A stretch of 64,000 bases of DNA, taken from the NCBI RefSeq assembly GCF_000591415.1, contig NZ_JEMF01000032.1, forward strand, positions 1 through 64,000. The letters are read 5' to 3'. The notes below the pieces were generated by a model. That model saw only the letters and a program-made list of their open reading frames with translations, did no database searches and was not told the origin of the DNA. The position numbers and the translations under genes were made by a program. Shown here one piece after another: positions 26,122-35,631 of this stretch; within the stretch, counting starts at the first letter, position 1; each line of letters begins with the position of its first letter. Source of the DNA: Cobetia crustatorum. Lineage in GTDB: Bacteria; Pseudomonadota; Gammaproteobacteria; Pseudomonadales; Halomonadaceae.

Positions 26122-28323
26122 TCACTTACTCCTGTCAGCAGCGTCGATGTCAGCAGCATCTGTATCAGCGACGAATTCGAGCAGTACATCGCCTTGGGTG
26201 ACGCTGTCGCCGGCGCTGAAGTGGAACTGTGCGACCTGACCATCGGTCGGCGCGTTCATGGTGTGCTCCATCTTCATCGCTTCCATCACCATCAGTGGCG
26301 TGCCTGCCGTCACGCTGACACCGGCCTCAACCAGCTGAGCGACCACAGTGCCGTTCATCGGCGCGTTCAAGGTGGCCTGGGTCTCGTGTTGAGCGTGATT
26401 GACCGCATCGGCGCGGCGCCACAGCAAGCGTGATTCGCCGTGCGGGCTTGCCAGCACCAAGACCTCGCCACCCGTGGCAGATGCGTGGCTGGCCTGCTGG
26501 CGGCGGCGATGGCCATCCAGTGTTACGGCAATCGCATTGCCCGAGAGAGGGTCGAGATGACCTTCATGTGTTGTAGTTGTTGCTTCTCCGGACAAGTGAG
26601 TGGTCACTTCAATCTGCCACTGACTTGGCGGAGTAGACGCTGCGCTGGCATAGGGGCGTCGTGCGATGACGTGAGCCACCTTGTCGCTGTTCTCATCGGC
26701 ATCCGCATCGTTGGGCAGACACAGCGCGAGGCGTATCTGTTGGCGAGTGCCATTACGCCAGCCATCACGGCGCGCCCACGGGCTAGCGGGTTGCTCGCTG
26801 TGACCTTCATTCGATGCTTGTTCCGCGAGGCGTGAAAGTGCCAGTAGCGCACTGGAAGCCACGGTAATGTGATCAAGCTCAGCGACAGGGAAGAGGCTAG
26901 CGTGGTGACGCTCGATGAAGCGGGTATCCAGTCTGGCAGTGCGGAAATCTTCATGCGCCGCTAGGCGAGTCAGGAAGGCGCGATTGGTGGTAACGCCACG
27001 TACCTCGAGCGCGGCCAATGCGCGCAGCAGAACTTCCAGCGCCTGCTCACGCGTTGGCCCGAAGGTGATCAACTTGGCCAGCATCGGGTCATAGTGCATC
27101 GAGACTTCATCGCCTTCGGCGACACCGGAATCGAGGCGCACCTGGCTGGCATCAAGACCAGCACCGGCGAGATCCAGGCGGAAGCGTTCGAGCAATCCGG
27201 TCGCCGGCAGGAAGTCGTTGTCCGGATCTTCTGCGTAAAGACGCGCCTCGAAGCTATGGCCTTCGAGTCTTAGCTCATCCTGCTGGCGAGGCAGGGGTTC
27301 GCCCCGCGCGATACGTAGCTGCCATTCGACGAGGTCTTCGCCGGTGATCATCTCGGTGACGGGGTGCTCGACCTGCAGGCGGGTATTCATCTCCATGAAA
27401 TAGAAGGCGCCGTGCTGCTCGCTACCTGCGTCGGGTGCATCGAGCAGAAACTCGATGGTACCGGCACCGACATAGCCAATTTCACGTGCGGCACGCACGG
27501 CTGCCTCGCCCATTTCACGACGTAGCGCCGAGGTCAGGCCGGGGGCAGGCGCTTCTTCCAGCACCTTCTGGTGGCGACGCTGCACGCTGCAGTCACGTTC
27601 GAATAGATAGACGCCGCTGCCATAGGCATCGCAGAACACCTGCACCTCGACATGACGCGGCTGCGTCAGGTATTTCTCGATCAGCATGCGGTCGTCACCG
27701 AAGGCGGCGCGCGATTCACGGCGGCAGCTCTCCAGTGCGGCCTGGAAGTCGACGGTGTTTTCCACCACCCGCATGCCCTTGCCGCCTCCTCCGGCGCAGG
27801 CTTTGATCAACACCGGATAGCCCATGCGATCCGCTTCTGACTTGAGCAGCCCATCTTCCTGATTGTCACCGTGGTAGCCCGGCACCAGTGGCACGCTCGC
27901 GGCTTGCATGCGCGCCTTGGCGGCGGACTTGTCACCCATCGCGGCAATCGCGCTTTCCGGCGGGCCAACGAAGATGATGCCGGCGGCATGCAATGCCTGT
28001 ACGAAGGTGGCGTTCTCGGAGAGAAATCCATAACCGGGATGCACGGCGTCGGCACCACTCAAGCGCGCGGCTGCAATGACCTTGTCGACATCAAGATAAC
28101 TCTCGCGTGCGCTGGCCGGGCCAAGGCGTACTGCTTCATCCGCCTCGCGAACGTGCAGGGCATTGGCATCGGCGTCGGAGTAGACCGCCACGGTGCTGAT
28201 ACCCATGGCACGTGCAGTGCGCATCACGCGCACCGCAATCTCGCCACGATTGGCAATCAGTAGCTTGCGGATCGCGCCGCAACCGGTGGGCAGGTGCTGT
28301 TCAGTGTCGCGGTTGGCGTTCAT
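26122..28323 (-). CDS. liuD: Methylcrotonoyl-CoA carboxylase biotin-carrying alpha subunit (LiuD)
   Basis: Alpha subunit of 3-methylcrotonyl-CoA carboxylase, 733 residues. The order is a biotin carboxylase N-domain (LLIANRGEIAVRVMRTA), ATP-grasp with the glycine loop KACAGGGGKGMR, catalytic FMEMNTRLQVEHPVTE, a C-terminal carboxylase domain, a variable linker, and a biotinyl domain with the biotinylated Lys in EAMKMEH near residue 684. It carboxylates biotin for the LiuB transferase. It lies between liuC and liuE on the same strand. Confidence 0.93.
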   Translation of the reverse strand: MNANRDTEQHLPTGCGAIRKLLIANRGEIAVRVMRTARAMGISTVAVYSDADANALHVREADEAVRLGPASARESYLDVDKVIAAARLSGADAVHPGYGFLSENATFVQALHAAGIIFVGPPESAIAAMGDKSAAKARMQAASVPLVPGYHGDNQEDGLLKSEADRMGYPVLIKACAGGGGKGMRVVENTVDFQAALESCRRESRAAFGDDRMLIEKYLTQPRHVEVQVFCDAYGSGVYLFERDCSVQRRHQKVLEEAPAPGLTSALRREMGEAAVRAAREIGYVGAGTIEFLLDAPDAGSEQHGAFYFMEMNTRLQVEHPVTEMITGEDLVEWQLRIARGEPLPRQQDELRLEGHSFEARLYAEDPDNDFLPATGLLERFRLDLAGAGLDASQVRLDSGVAEGDEVSMHYDPMLAKLITFGPTREQALEVLLRALAALEVRGVTTNRAFLTRLAAHEDFRTARLDTRFIERHHASLFPVAELDHITVASSALLALSRLAEQASNEGHSEQPASPWARRDGWRNGTRQQIRLALCLPNDADADENSDKVAHVIARRPYASAASTPPSQWQIEVTTHLSGEATTTTHEGHLDPLSGNAIAVTLDGHRRRQQASHASATGGEVLVLASPHGESRLLWRRADAVNHAQHETQATLNAPMNGTVVAQLVEAGVSVTAGTPLMVMEAMKMEHTMNAPTDGQVAQFHFSAGDSVTQGDVLLEFVADTDAADIDAADRSK

Positions 28324-28435
28324 GGCAAAATCCCGTGGCGAAGGTGAAGGTAGAGTCGATAGATAGAGGCGATGATCAAAAACGCCATCAATTCAGGTCA
28401 TCAAGCCGGTCAAGAAGCGAGCGGGTCATTTGGCG

Positions 28436-29251
28436 TCATGACGACGTCCAGGGGGCTGGCGTGCCAGCAAAGAATGCCGCCAGCCCCGCTTGCCCTGTCT
28501 CGCTGACACGCAGCTGGCTGATCGTCTGGCAGCAGCGTTCGCGTAGGGCGGCGCCATCATCGTCATGTGACCCACTCGCGACCTCAGCCAGCAGCGCCTT
28601 GGTGGCGCGGCTGGCCTGCGGCGACGTGGCCAATAGCGTGTTCAGCATCTCGTCGAGACGTGTATCGAGCGTGTCTCCCGCGCAGATCTCATGCACCAGG
28701 CCGAGATGATGCGCGGTCGCGGAGTCGATGACCTCAGCCGTCAGCGCATAGCGGCGCATCTGGCGGACGCCAATCGCGCGTTGCACATAGGGGCTGATTA
28801 CCGCCGGTGCCAGGCCAATACGTACCTCGGAAAGACAGAAACGGGCGCGTTCGGCAGCCAACACGATGTCGCAACAGGCCGCGAGACCGACGGCACCGCC
28901 GAAAGTGGCCCCCTGTACACGGCACACGCTCGGGCAAGGCAGGGTGTCGAGCAACTGCATCAGGCGCGCCAGCTCACGCGAGTCAGCCAGATTATCTTCC
29001 AGCGAATAGTCGACCATGCGTTGCATCCAGCGCAGGTCGGCACCGGCGGAGAAGCTCTTGCCTTCAGAGGCCAGCACGACGATGCGTACCTCGTTTGACA
29101 AGGCGAGTGAATGCAGCGTCTCGAGGTGGCGATTCAGCTCGCCAATCAAAATGTCATCGAAAGCGTTATGCACGTCAGGGCGCGTCAGCGTCAGTGTCGC
29201 CACACCGCGTGCATCGATCTCGAGTCGGCTGAACTGGCTGTGGGTATTCAT
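28436..29251 (-). CDS. liuC: Methylglutaconyl-CoA hydratase, enoyl-CoA hydratase family (LiuC)
   Basis: The crotonase-fold protein of about 271 residues has the oxyanion-hole segments SEGKSFSAGADLRWMQ and QGATFGGAVGLAACCDIVLA, and LSEVRIGLAPAVISPYV with the catalytic Glu region. In leucine catabolism it hydrates 3-methylglutaconyl-CoA to HMG-CoA. Position between liuB and liuD sets the assignment. The ATG at 29251 matches the usual N-terminus; an in-frame GTG 15 bases upstream is possible. Confidence 0.9.
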   Translation of the reverse strand: MNTHSQFSRLEIDARGVATLTLTRPDVHNAFDDILIGELNRHLETLHSLALSNEVRIVVLASEGKSFSAGADLRWMQRMVDYSLEDNLADSRELARLMQLLDTLPCPSVCRVQGATFGGAVGLAACCDIVLAAERARFCLSEVRIGLAPAVISPYVQRAIGVRQMRRYALTAEVIDSATAHHLGLVHEICAGDTLDTRLDEMLNTLLATSPQASRATKALLAEVASGSHDDDGAALRERCCQTISQLRVSETGQAGLAAFFAGTPAPWTSS

Positions 29252-29334
29252 CGCGACTTTATCCACCTTGTTAGCAAAAAGATCATGGATAGAGAAATAA
29301 ATCGATTTTGACGACTAGTATTTCGTGGGGTTGG

Positions 29335-30942
29335 TTACATCCGGAATACACCGAAGCGGCTCTCTTCTATCTCGGCATTCATCGCGGCCGCCAGTGACAG
29401 GCCAAGGATGTCGCGAGTCTGCAGAGGGTCGATCACACCGTCATCCCATAAACGTGCACTGGCATAGGTGGGGTGCCCTTGACGCTCGTATTGATCGCGC
29501 ACCGGCGCCTTGAAGTCTTCCTCAGCCTGCTGTGGCCACTCGCGTCCTTCGCGACTGTGTTGCTCGCGCTTGACCTGTGCCAGCACGTTGGCGGCTTGTT
29601 CACCGCCCATGACCGAGATGCGTGCGTTGGGCCACATGAACAGCAGATTCGGATCATAGGCGCGTCCGCACATGCCATAGTTGCCAGCCCCGAAGCTGCC
29701 GCCGATCAGGATGGTGAACTTGGGCACCTTGGCGCAGGCCACCGCCGTCACCAGCTTGGCGCCGTGCTTGGCGATACCTTCGTGCTCATGGCGTGAGCCG
29801 ACCATGAAACCGGTGATGTTTTGCAGGAAGACCAGCGGAATCTTGCGCTGGGCACATAGCTCGATGAAGTGAGCACCCTTGACGGCGCTCTCGGAGAACA
29901 GCACGCCGTTGTTGGCGATGATGCCCACTGGGTGGCCATGAATGTGGGCGAATCCGGTGACGAGGGTCTCACCGTAGTAGCGCTTGAACTCATCGAAATC
30001 GGAGTCATCGACAACACGCCCGATGATTTCACGCACATCAAAAGGCTTCTTGAGGTCTGTGCCGACGATGCCGTAGATCTCGCGTGGATCGAGCCGCGGC
30101 GGCCGCGATTCCCGCAGTGCGAGCTGTCCCTTGCGCTGCCAGTTGAGGCGTGACACGGCGCGGCGTGCCAGCTGCAGGGCGTGGGCATCATTGTCGGCCA
30201 GATGATCAGCCACCCCGCTGATCTTGCAGTGCACCTCGGCACCACCAAGGGCTTCGGCACTGATGTCTTCACCCGTCGCGGCCTTCACCAGCGGGGGGCC
30301 GGCGAGGAAGATGGTGCCCTGCTCACGCACGATGATGGATTCATCGGCCATGGCTGGCACGTAGGCGCCGCCTGCGGTACACGAGCCCATCACCACGGCG
30401 ATCTGCGGAATGCCTTCGGCAGACAGGGTGGCCTGGTTGTAGAAGATGCGGCCGAAGTGATCGCGGTCCGGGAAGACCTCATCCTGATGAGGCAGGTGCG
30501 CGCCCCCGGAATCGACCAGGTAAATGCACGGCAGGCGATGCTTGCGGGCCACTTCTTGCGCGCGCAGGTGCTTCTTCACCGTCAGCGGGAAGTAGGTGCC
30601 GCCCTTGACGGTGGCATCGTTGGCGACGATGACGCATTCGATGCCACTGACGCGGCCGATACCGGTGACCAATCCCGCACCGGGCACTGAGCTGTCATAG
30701 ACCTCATGTGCTGCCAGTGCCGATAGCTCAAGAAACGGAGAGCCCTCGTCGATGAGGTGATCGATACGCTCGCGCACGAACAGCTTGCCGCGCGATTCGT
30801 GACGTTCGCGGGCCTTGTCGCCACCGCCCGCCGCGACAGTTTCCAGCAGCGCATGCAGACGCTCGACCTCGGCCCGCAGCGCTGCGTCGTTGGCGCGGAA
30901 CTGGTCGCTACGCGGATTGATCAGGGACGTCAGAATGGCCAT
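29335..30942 (-). CDS. liuB: Methylcrotonoyl-CoA carboxylase carboxyltransferase beta subunit (LiuB)
   Basis: The 535-residue carboxyltransferase of the ACCA/ACCD fold has [48 protein letters not shown], and the C-terminal acyl-CoA region [17 protein letters not shown] and [19 protein letters not shown]. It transfers carboxyl from biotin on LiuD to 3-methylcrotonyl-CoA. It is downstream of liuA (111-base gap) and upstream of liuC in the same operon. Confidence 0.94.
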   Translation of the reverse strand: MAILTSLINPRSDQFRANDAALRAEVERLHALLETVAAGGGDKARERHESRGKLFVRERIDHLIDEGSPFLELSALAAHEVYDSSVPGAGLVTGIGRVSGIECVIVANDATVKGGTYFPLTVKKHLRAQEVARKHRLPCIYLVDSGGAHLPHQDEVFPDRDHFGRIFYNQATLSAEGIPQIAVVMGSCTAGGAYVPAMADESIIVREQGTIFLAGPPLVKAATGEDISAEALGGAEVHCKISGVADHLADNDAHALQLARRAVSRLNWQRKGQLALRESRPPRLDPREIYGIVGTDLKKPFDVREIIGRVVDDSDFDEFKRYYGETLVTGFAHIHGHPVGIIANNGVLFSESAVKGAHFIELCAQRKIPLVFLQNITGFMVGSRHEHEGIAKHGAKLVTAVACAKVPKFTILIGGSFGAGNYGMCGRAYDPNLLFMWPNARISVMGGEQAANVLAQVKREQHSREGREWPQQAEEDFKAPVRDQYERQGHPTYASARLWDDGVIDPLQTRDILGLSLAAAMNAEIEESRFGVFRM

Positions 30943-31053
30943 GTGGCGGCTCCCTCAGTGGAATAAGTGAACAGGGAAACAGGTGGGCAGGAGAGGCTGC
31001 CCAGCCGTCGGACATCAAGGGAACAACAGACATGAGAGAGGCAAGGCGATTCC

Positions 31054-32223
31054 TCATGCACTCTCGTTGAATAGCTCACGCCCGATCAGCATGCGGCGAA
31101 TCTCGCTGGTGCCCGCACCGATTTCATAAAGTTTGGCATCACGCAGCAGGCGGCCAGTGGCGTACTCATTGATGTAGCCGTTGCCGCCCAGCAACTGGAT
31201 GGCATCCAGTGCCATCTGGGTCGCCTTTTCGGCGCAATATAGGATGACGCCGGCGGAGTCCTTGCGTGAGGTCTGGCCGCGGTCACAGGCATTGGCGACG
31301 GCATAAAGATAGGCGCGGCAGGCATTCAGGGTGGTGTACATATCGGCCACCTTGCCCTGCACCAACTGAAATTCACCGATTGCCTGCCCGAACTGACGGC
31401 GTTCATGCAGATAGGGCACCACGATATCCATGCACGCTTGCATGATGCCGATGGGGCCAGCGGCCAGTACGGTGCGTTCGAAGTCCAGTCCACGCATCAG
31501 CACTTTCACGCCGCGGTTGACCTCGCCGAGTACGTTCTCGGCGGGCACCTGACAGTCCTGGAACACCAGCTCACAGGTGTTGGAGCCGCGCATGCCGAGC
31601 TTGTCGAGTTTCTGGGCGGTGGAGAAGCCCGGGAAGTCATGCTCGACGATGAAAGCAGTGATGCCCTTGGAGCCGGCATCCGGGTCAGTCTTGGCATACA
31701 CCACCAGGGTGTGGGCGTCTGGGCCGTTGGTGATCCACATCTTGTTGCCGTTGAGCACGTAGTGATCACCACGCTTCTCGGCCTTGAGCTTCATGGAGAC
31801 GACGTCAGACCCCGCGCCCGGTTCGGACATCGCCAGGGCACCGACATGTTCACCGCTCATCAGTTTCGGCAGATAGCGAGCCTTCTGCTCCGCGCTGCCG
31901 TTGAGCTTGATCTGATTGACGCACAGATTGGAGTGCGCGCCGTAAGAGAGGGCTACCGAGGCGCTGGCCCGCGAGATTTCTTCCATGGCGATGCAATGGG
32001 CCAGATAACCCATGCCGCTACCGCCATCTTCGTCTGGAACAGTGATTCCCAGCAGGCCCATGTCACCGAACTTCTGCCACAGGTCCGCGGGGAAGTCGTT
32101 GTTGGCATCAATCTCAGCCGCTCGCGGAGCAATCTCGTCACGTGCGAAGGCGTTGACCTGCTCGCGCAGCATGGTATGAGTCTCGTCGAGTCCGAAGTCC
32201 AGCGGCGTGTAGAGGCTGTGCAT
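31054..32223 (-). CDS. liuA: Isovaleryl-CoA dehydrogenase (LiuA)
   Basis: The 389-residue acyl-CoA dehydrogenase performs the first committed step of leucine breakdown, isovaleryl-CoA to 3-methylcrotonyl-CoA, with electrons passing to ETF. The N-terminal helices contain [26 protein letters not shown]; the FAD and substrate region has [18 protein letters not shown] and [13 protein letters not shown]; the C-terminus has [33 protein letters not shown] (shown here in segments). It is the first gene of the operon, with a LiuR palindrome about 75 bases upstream. Confidence 0.93.
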   Translation of the reverse strand: MHSLYTPLDFGLDETHTMLREQVNAFARDEIAPRAAEIDANNDFPADLWQKFGDMGLLGITVPDEDGGSGMGYLAHCIAMEEISRASASVALSYGAHSNLCVNQIKLNGSAEQKARYLPKLMSGEHVGALAMSEPGAGSDVVSMKLKAEKRGDHYVLNGNKMWITNGPDAHTLVVYAKTDPDAGSKGITAFIVEHDFPGFSTAQKLDKLGMRGSNTCELVFQDCQVPAENVLGEVNRGVKVLMRGLDFERTVLAAGPIGIMQACMDIVVPYLHERRQFGQAIGEFQLVQGKVADMYTTLNACRAYLYAVANACDRGQTSRKDSAGVILYCAEKATQMALDAIQLLGGNGYINEYATGRLLRDAKLYEIGAGTSEIRRMLIGRELFNESA

Positions 32224-32295
32224 GGTCAGGATTCCTGTCTTGAGAGGCTGAGGGTTTGGCGATAGTGCAGTGCATTAATCTACTCTAGGTCAAAG

Positions 32296-32312
32296 TTGAC
32301 GTTAACGTAAAG
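32296..32312. promoter_or_regulatory. LiuR operator upstream of liuA
   Basis: TTGACGTTAACGTAAAG contains the perfect palindrome ACGTTAACGT and matches, with few changes, the palindrome between liuR and mmsA at 49286-49301. LiuR (MerR family) sites of this form control branched-chain amino-acid catabolism genes in many gammaproteobacteria. It lies in the leftward liuA promoter region. Confidence 0.82.
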
Positions 32313-32511
32313 GTTATAGTCGCCTGCTTTGACCAAGGTCGCACGGCACTATGCTGTTGTCATGGAAGACGCTGTGTTGTTGTCATGATGACGTACACTT
32401 TTTTCGCCTGATAATCGGTCGACTGGTAATCTGGTGTTCATGTTCGTAAAACAACCTTCAGGCATCTTTCCTCCCTCGGCCTGCCTCTCACCTGCAAGAA
32501 GGACCTTCCCG

Positions 32512-33252
32512 ATGAGTGATGACAGTGCCCCGGCGGTTCGCTTTAGCGACCTGCATAAGGGCTTTTCCGGTCAGCGCCTGTTTGAAGGCATTGACCTTGA
32601 GTTGCCGCGAGATCGCATTACTGCACTAGTCGGTGCCAGTGGTTGCGGCAAGTCGACCTTGCTGCAATTGATCAATGGGCTGATTCGCCCGGACGCCGGC
32701 AAGGTCGAGGTGTTCGGCGCGGCGGTGGATTACACCAATCTGCCCGTGATGCGGCGCCGGATAGGCTATGCCGTGCAGCAGATTGGCTTGTTTCCGCACC
32801 TCAGCGTGCGCGACAACATTGCCATTCTTGCTGATCGAGAGAAGTGGGAGGAATCGCGGGTCAAGGCACGCATCGAGCGACTCTTCGCGATGATGGATCT
32901 CGATCTGGCCCTACTGACCCGCTATCCCCATGAGATTTCCGGTGGCCAGGCACAACGTGTCGGACTGTGCCGCGCCATGATGCTGGAGCCACCGTTGCTA
33001 CTGCTCGATGAGGCGTTCTCGGCGGTGGACCCAATCACGCGCATCGAGGTGCATGCCCAGTTCCAGCGCATGCAGCAGGAGGAGCCACGCAGCGTGGTGA
33101 TGGTGACGCATGACATGAATGAGGCGTTGAGTCTCTCCGATCACATGGTGGTGATGGCGCCCGGCGTGGTGTTGCAGGCCGCCAGTCCCGACATCATTGC
33201 CAAGGCGCCTGCGGATGAGCGTGTGGCCCGACTGCTGGAGGCACGCGCATGA
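32512..33252 (+). CDS. Osmoprotectant/amino-acid-type ABC transporter ATP-binding protein
   Basis: ABC ATPase of 246 residues. Walker A GASGCGKST is near residue 40, the Q-loop is in YAVQQIGLFPHLSV, the signature is ISGGQAQRVGLCRA, Walker B is LLLLDEAFSAVDP and the H-loop VTHDMNEA. The lack of CBS domains and the sequence type fit the OpuC/YehX-like branch handling glycine betaine, choline or related quaternary amines. The start at 32512 is supported by AAGGA 8 bases upstream. It overlaps the next gene by ATGA, a classic coupled pair. Confidence 0.87.
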   Translation: MSDDSAPAVRFSDLHKGFSGQRLFEGIDLELPRDRITALVGASGCGKSTLLQLINGLIRPDAGKVEVFGAAVDYTNLPVMRRRIGYAVQQIGLFPHLSVRDNIAILADREKWEESRVKARIERLFAMMDLDLALLTRYPHEISGGQAQRVGLCRAMMLEPPLLLLDEAFSAVDPITRIEVHAQFQRMQQEEPRSVVMVTHDMNEALSLSDHMVVMAPGVVLQAASPDIIAKAPADERVARLLEARA

Positions 33253-34814
33253 TGACCTCGATTCCTCTGCGTGCACGCGCTGCACTGACCAATATGCTGT
33301 TGATCGTCGGCCTGCTGCTGGCAAGCCTGGGGACGCTGCTGGCAAGCCCCGCTACCATGGCCGCAGAAGAGGTGGCCGAATGGCCGGCTGACAAGCCCAT
33401 CGTGATCGGCTCCAAGGCGGATCGCGAGGGGTATCTGTTGGGCGAGATGTTTGCGCAGGTGCTGGAGGACGCTGGCTACACGGTCGAGCGTCGTTTGGGG
33501 CTGGGGCAGACCATCATCACCTATCAGGGCCTGGCGGAAGGCGAGCTGGATGTCTATCCCGAGTACACCGGTACGCTGGCGCACGCCATTCTCAAGCTGG
33601 ATAACGTGCCTTCACTTGAGAAGCTGGATGCACTGAGTCGCGAACGCGGCCTCAAGGTGCTCAAGCCGCTGGGCTTCAACAATACTTATGCGATCAGTAT
33701 GCGCCGCGATCAGGCCGAGTCGCTCGGTATCGCCACTATCGGTGATCTGGCGGCGCATCCTGAATTGTCACTGGCGATGTCACATGAGTTCGTCAAGCGG
33801 TCGGATGGCTGGCCGGGGTTGGCGGCGGCCTATGACTTGCCGCAGGTGCCGCGAGGTATCGAGCACGGCATCGCCTATCAGGCGCTGCGCGAGAGCAAGA
33901 TCGATGGCACCGACGCCTACTCCACCGAGGGCGACATCAAGCGTTTCGACTTCGTGCTGCTGGAAGATGACAAGGGCTACTTCCCGGAGTATCTGGCGGT
34001 GCCCTTCGTGAATGCCGCCTTGCCCGAGAAGGCCGTCGCGGCGCTCAACCAGCTGGCGGGCAGTCTGGATGAGGACAGCATGCAGGCGCTGAATGCCGAG
34101 GTCTCCACCGATGAGAAGAGCTTCGCGCAGGTGGCCAGTCGCTTCATTCAGGAGCAGGGCATCACGAGCGAGCAGCGCGTGGTCAGCGGCGCCAAGTGGG
34201 ACAAGCTGGGTACCAATCTGATCGAGCATCTGCAGCTGACGCTGTCGGCACTGCTACTGGCATGTCTGGTCGGCTTGCCGTTATCGCTGCTGGTATATCG
34301 CAACCCGAAGGTGTCGCGCGTGGTGCTCTACGTGACCGGTCTGTTGCAGACGATTCCGTCGATTGCACTACTGGCGCTGATGATCCCGCTGTTCGGCATC
34401 GGTGTGGTACCGGCGGTGATCGCGTTGTTCGTTTATTCGCTGCTGCCGATCATCCGTTCTGCCATCACGGCATTGCTGACGGTCGACCCGCTGTTGGTCA
34501 AGGTGGCGCGCGGCATGGGCCTGACGCGCCGCGAGCAGCTGCGGCACGTCATCCTGCCGCTGGCGACGCCGAACCTGCTGACCGGTATCAAAACGGCGGC
34601 CATCATCAATATCGGTACCGCGACGTTGGCGGCCTTTATCGGTGCTGGCGGGTTGGGTGAGCCGATCGTGACGGGGCTGTCGCTCAATGACTATGATCTG
34701 GTGCTGTATGGCGCGATTCCGGCAGCCTTGCTCGCCATCTGTGCAGAGCTTCTATTCGAGCTGTTCGAGCGCATGGTGATTCCGGCGCACATGCGCGGTC
34801 TCAAGACGCGTTGA
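33249..34814 (+). CDS. Fused substrate-binding protein and permease of an osmoprotectant-type ABC transporter
   Basis: The 521-residue protein has a signal or anchor segment (LLIVGLLLASLGTLLA, about residues 17-33), an OpuAC/YehZ-type binding domain (VIGSKADREGYLLGEMFAQ, then GLGQTIITYQGLAEGELDVYPEYTGT) to about residue 315, and a BPD-type permease domain of about five helices with TGLLQTIPSIALLALMIPLFG and the coupling motif VARGMGLTRREQLRHVILP. Such fusions exist in osmoprotectant and ergothioneine-type systems, though permease-first order is also common. With the upstream ATPase it makes a two-gene complete importer. The ligand is unknown. Confidence 0.87.
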   Translation: MMTSIPLRARAALTNMLLIVGLLLASLGTLLASPATMAAEEVAEWPADKPIVIGSKADREGYLLGEMFAQVLEDAGYTVERRLGLGQTIITYQGLAEGELDVYPEYTGTLAHAILKLDNVPSLEKLDALSRERGLKVLKPLGFNNTYAISMRRDQAESLGIATIGDLAAHPELSLAMSHEFVKRSDGWPGLAAAYDLPQVPRGIEHGIAYQALRESKIDGTDAYSTEGDIKRFDFVLLEDDKGYFPEYLAVPFVNAALPEKAVAALNQLAGSLDEDSMQALNAEVSTDEKSFAQVASRFIQEQGITSEQRVVSGAKWDKLGTNLIEHLQLTLSALLLACLVGLPLSLLVYRNPKVSRVVLYVTGLLQTIPSIALLALMIPLFGIGVVPAVIALFVYSLLPIIRSAITALLTVDPLLVKVARGMGLTRREQLRHVILPLATPNLLTGIKTAAIINIGTATLAAFIGAGGLGEPIVTGLSLNDYDLVLYGAIPAALLAICAELLFELFERMVIPAHMRGLKTR

Positions 34815-34956
34815 GGTGACACATGCGCGTCTGGCGCGGCCAATGGGTCGCGCTTGCTGGAAATGGGTGTCCTCTGAAGTGACTATGCTGCTACTGGCCT
34901 GTGCCAGTCCGGGTCGATGTCAGTACTGACCATCTCTCTTGATAAGGAACAATTCG

Positions 34957-35190
34957 ATGATGAATGCCTCACGTATCATATCCAGAGGGAACCAGCAGCT
35001 ATTGATCATCCTGGCGTTGGGAAGCCTGGTAGTGCTGTCAGGTTGCGGGGGACGTGAGGTGTCCGTCCAGCCCACGATCAGTGCGACCAATGATCCTTAT
35101 CATCATCCCGATGCTGGCAAGGACCATACCCAGCCGGATGCGTCGGGGAACGAGGTGCAGTCGGGGCTAGAGATCAGTACTGACATCTAG
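34957..35190 (+). CDS. Small lipoprotein, function unknown
   Basis: The 77-residue protein has a lipoprotein signal: QQLLIILALGSLVVLSGC with lipobox LSGC, so the mature lipid-anchored part is about 47 residues and rich in Asp, His and Ser (DPYHHPDAGKDH). The ATG at 34957 follows AAGGA by 8 bases; an upstream TTG overlaps that site. No family is recognised. A second, histidine-rich small lipoprotein is encoded 171 bases downstream. Confidence 0.65.
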   Translation: MMNASRIISRGNQQLLIILALGSLVVLSGCGGREVSVQPTISATNDPYHHPDAGKDHTQPDASGNEVQSGLEISTDI

Positions 35191-35361
35191 CGTGGTCAAC
35201 GACAGTCCCTGTCGCCAGTCTTTGACAAGCTGTGCAGCAAACAAGGAATGGGAGGATGCAGGATTAACGTTGAGGCTTCCCGGGAGTAAAGTGGTGTTTG
35301 ATAGTGAGGGCTTGCTGACAGACCACAGACAGCGGCCCTTACCCACCTCAAGGAGAAAGTC

Positions 35362-35532
35362 TTGCGTATAACATCATTGATTCCTGCGATTGTCCTCGTG
35401 GCTGCTACCTTGGCGCTGAGTGGTTGTGGCCTGTTCGGCCATGGTCATGGGCACGGCGGCGGTCATGGTGGTGGAAAGCCGCACGCCATGCTGGATAGCA
35501 CTGCCACAGCACAGGTCGCCAGCATTTCCTGA
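35362..35532 (+). CDS. Tiny histidine/glycine-rich lipoprotein with TTG start
   Basis: The 56-residue reading frame opens with TTG six bases after a strong AAGGAG. It encodes a signal segment SLIPAIVLVAATLALSGC with lipobox LSGC, then GLFGHGHGHGGGHGGGKPHA, a His/Gly run typical of metal-binding tails, and ends TATAQVASIS. A strong terminator follows 25 bases later. The lipobox, ribosome site and terminator together support a real gene. The function is unknown; metal binding is inferred from the His pattern and from proximity to a BtuCD/FecDE-like ABC pair. Confidence 0.62.
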   Translation: MRITSLIPAIVLVAATLALSGCGLFGHGHGHGGGHGGGKPHAMLDSTATAQVASIS

Positions 35533-35556
35533 TCGCCATTCAGGTTCGCGAGAAGT

Positions 35557-35602
35557 GAAAAAGCCGCCTTTTGCTCGATTCGAGTAGAGGGCGGCTTTTT
35601 TG
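35557..35602. terminator. Bidirectional terminator
   Basis: AAAAAGCCGCC and GGCGGCTTTTTT form a GC-rich stem enclosing a second short stem CTCG/CGAG, with A- and T-runs on both sides. It separates the small lipoprotein gene from the convergent ABC ATPase gene. Confidence 0.88.
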
Positions 35603-35631
35603 TGTCTGCAAGATGACTGGGAGGGGGCTGA

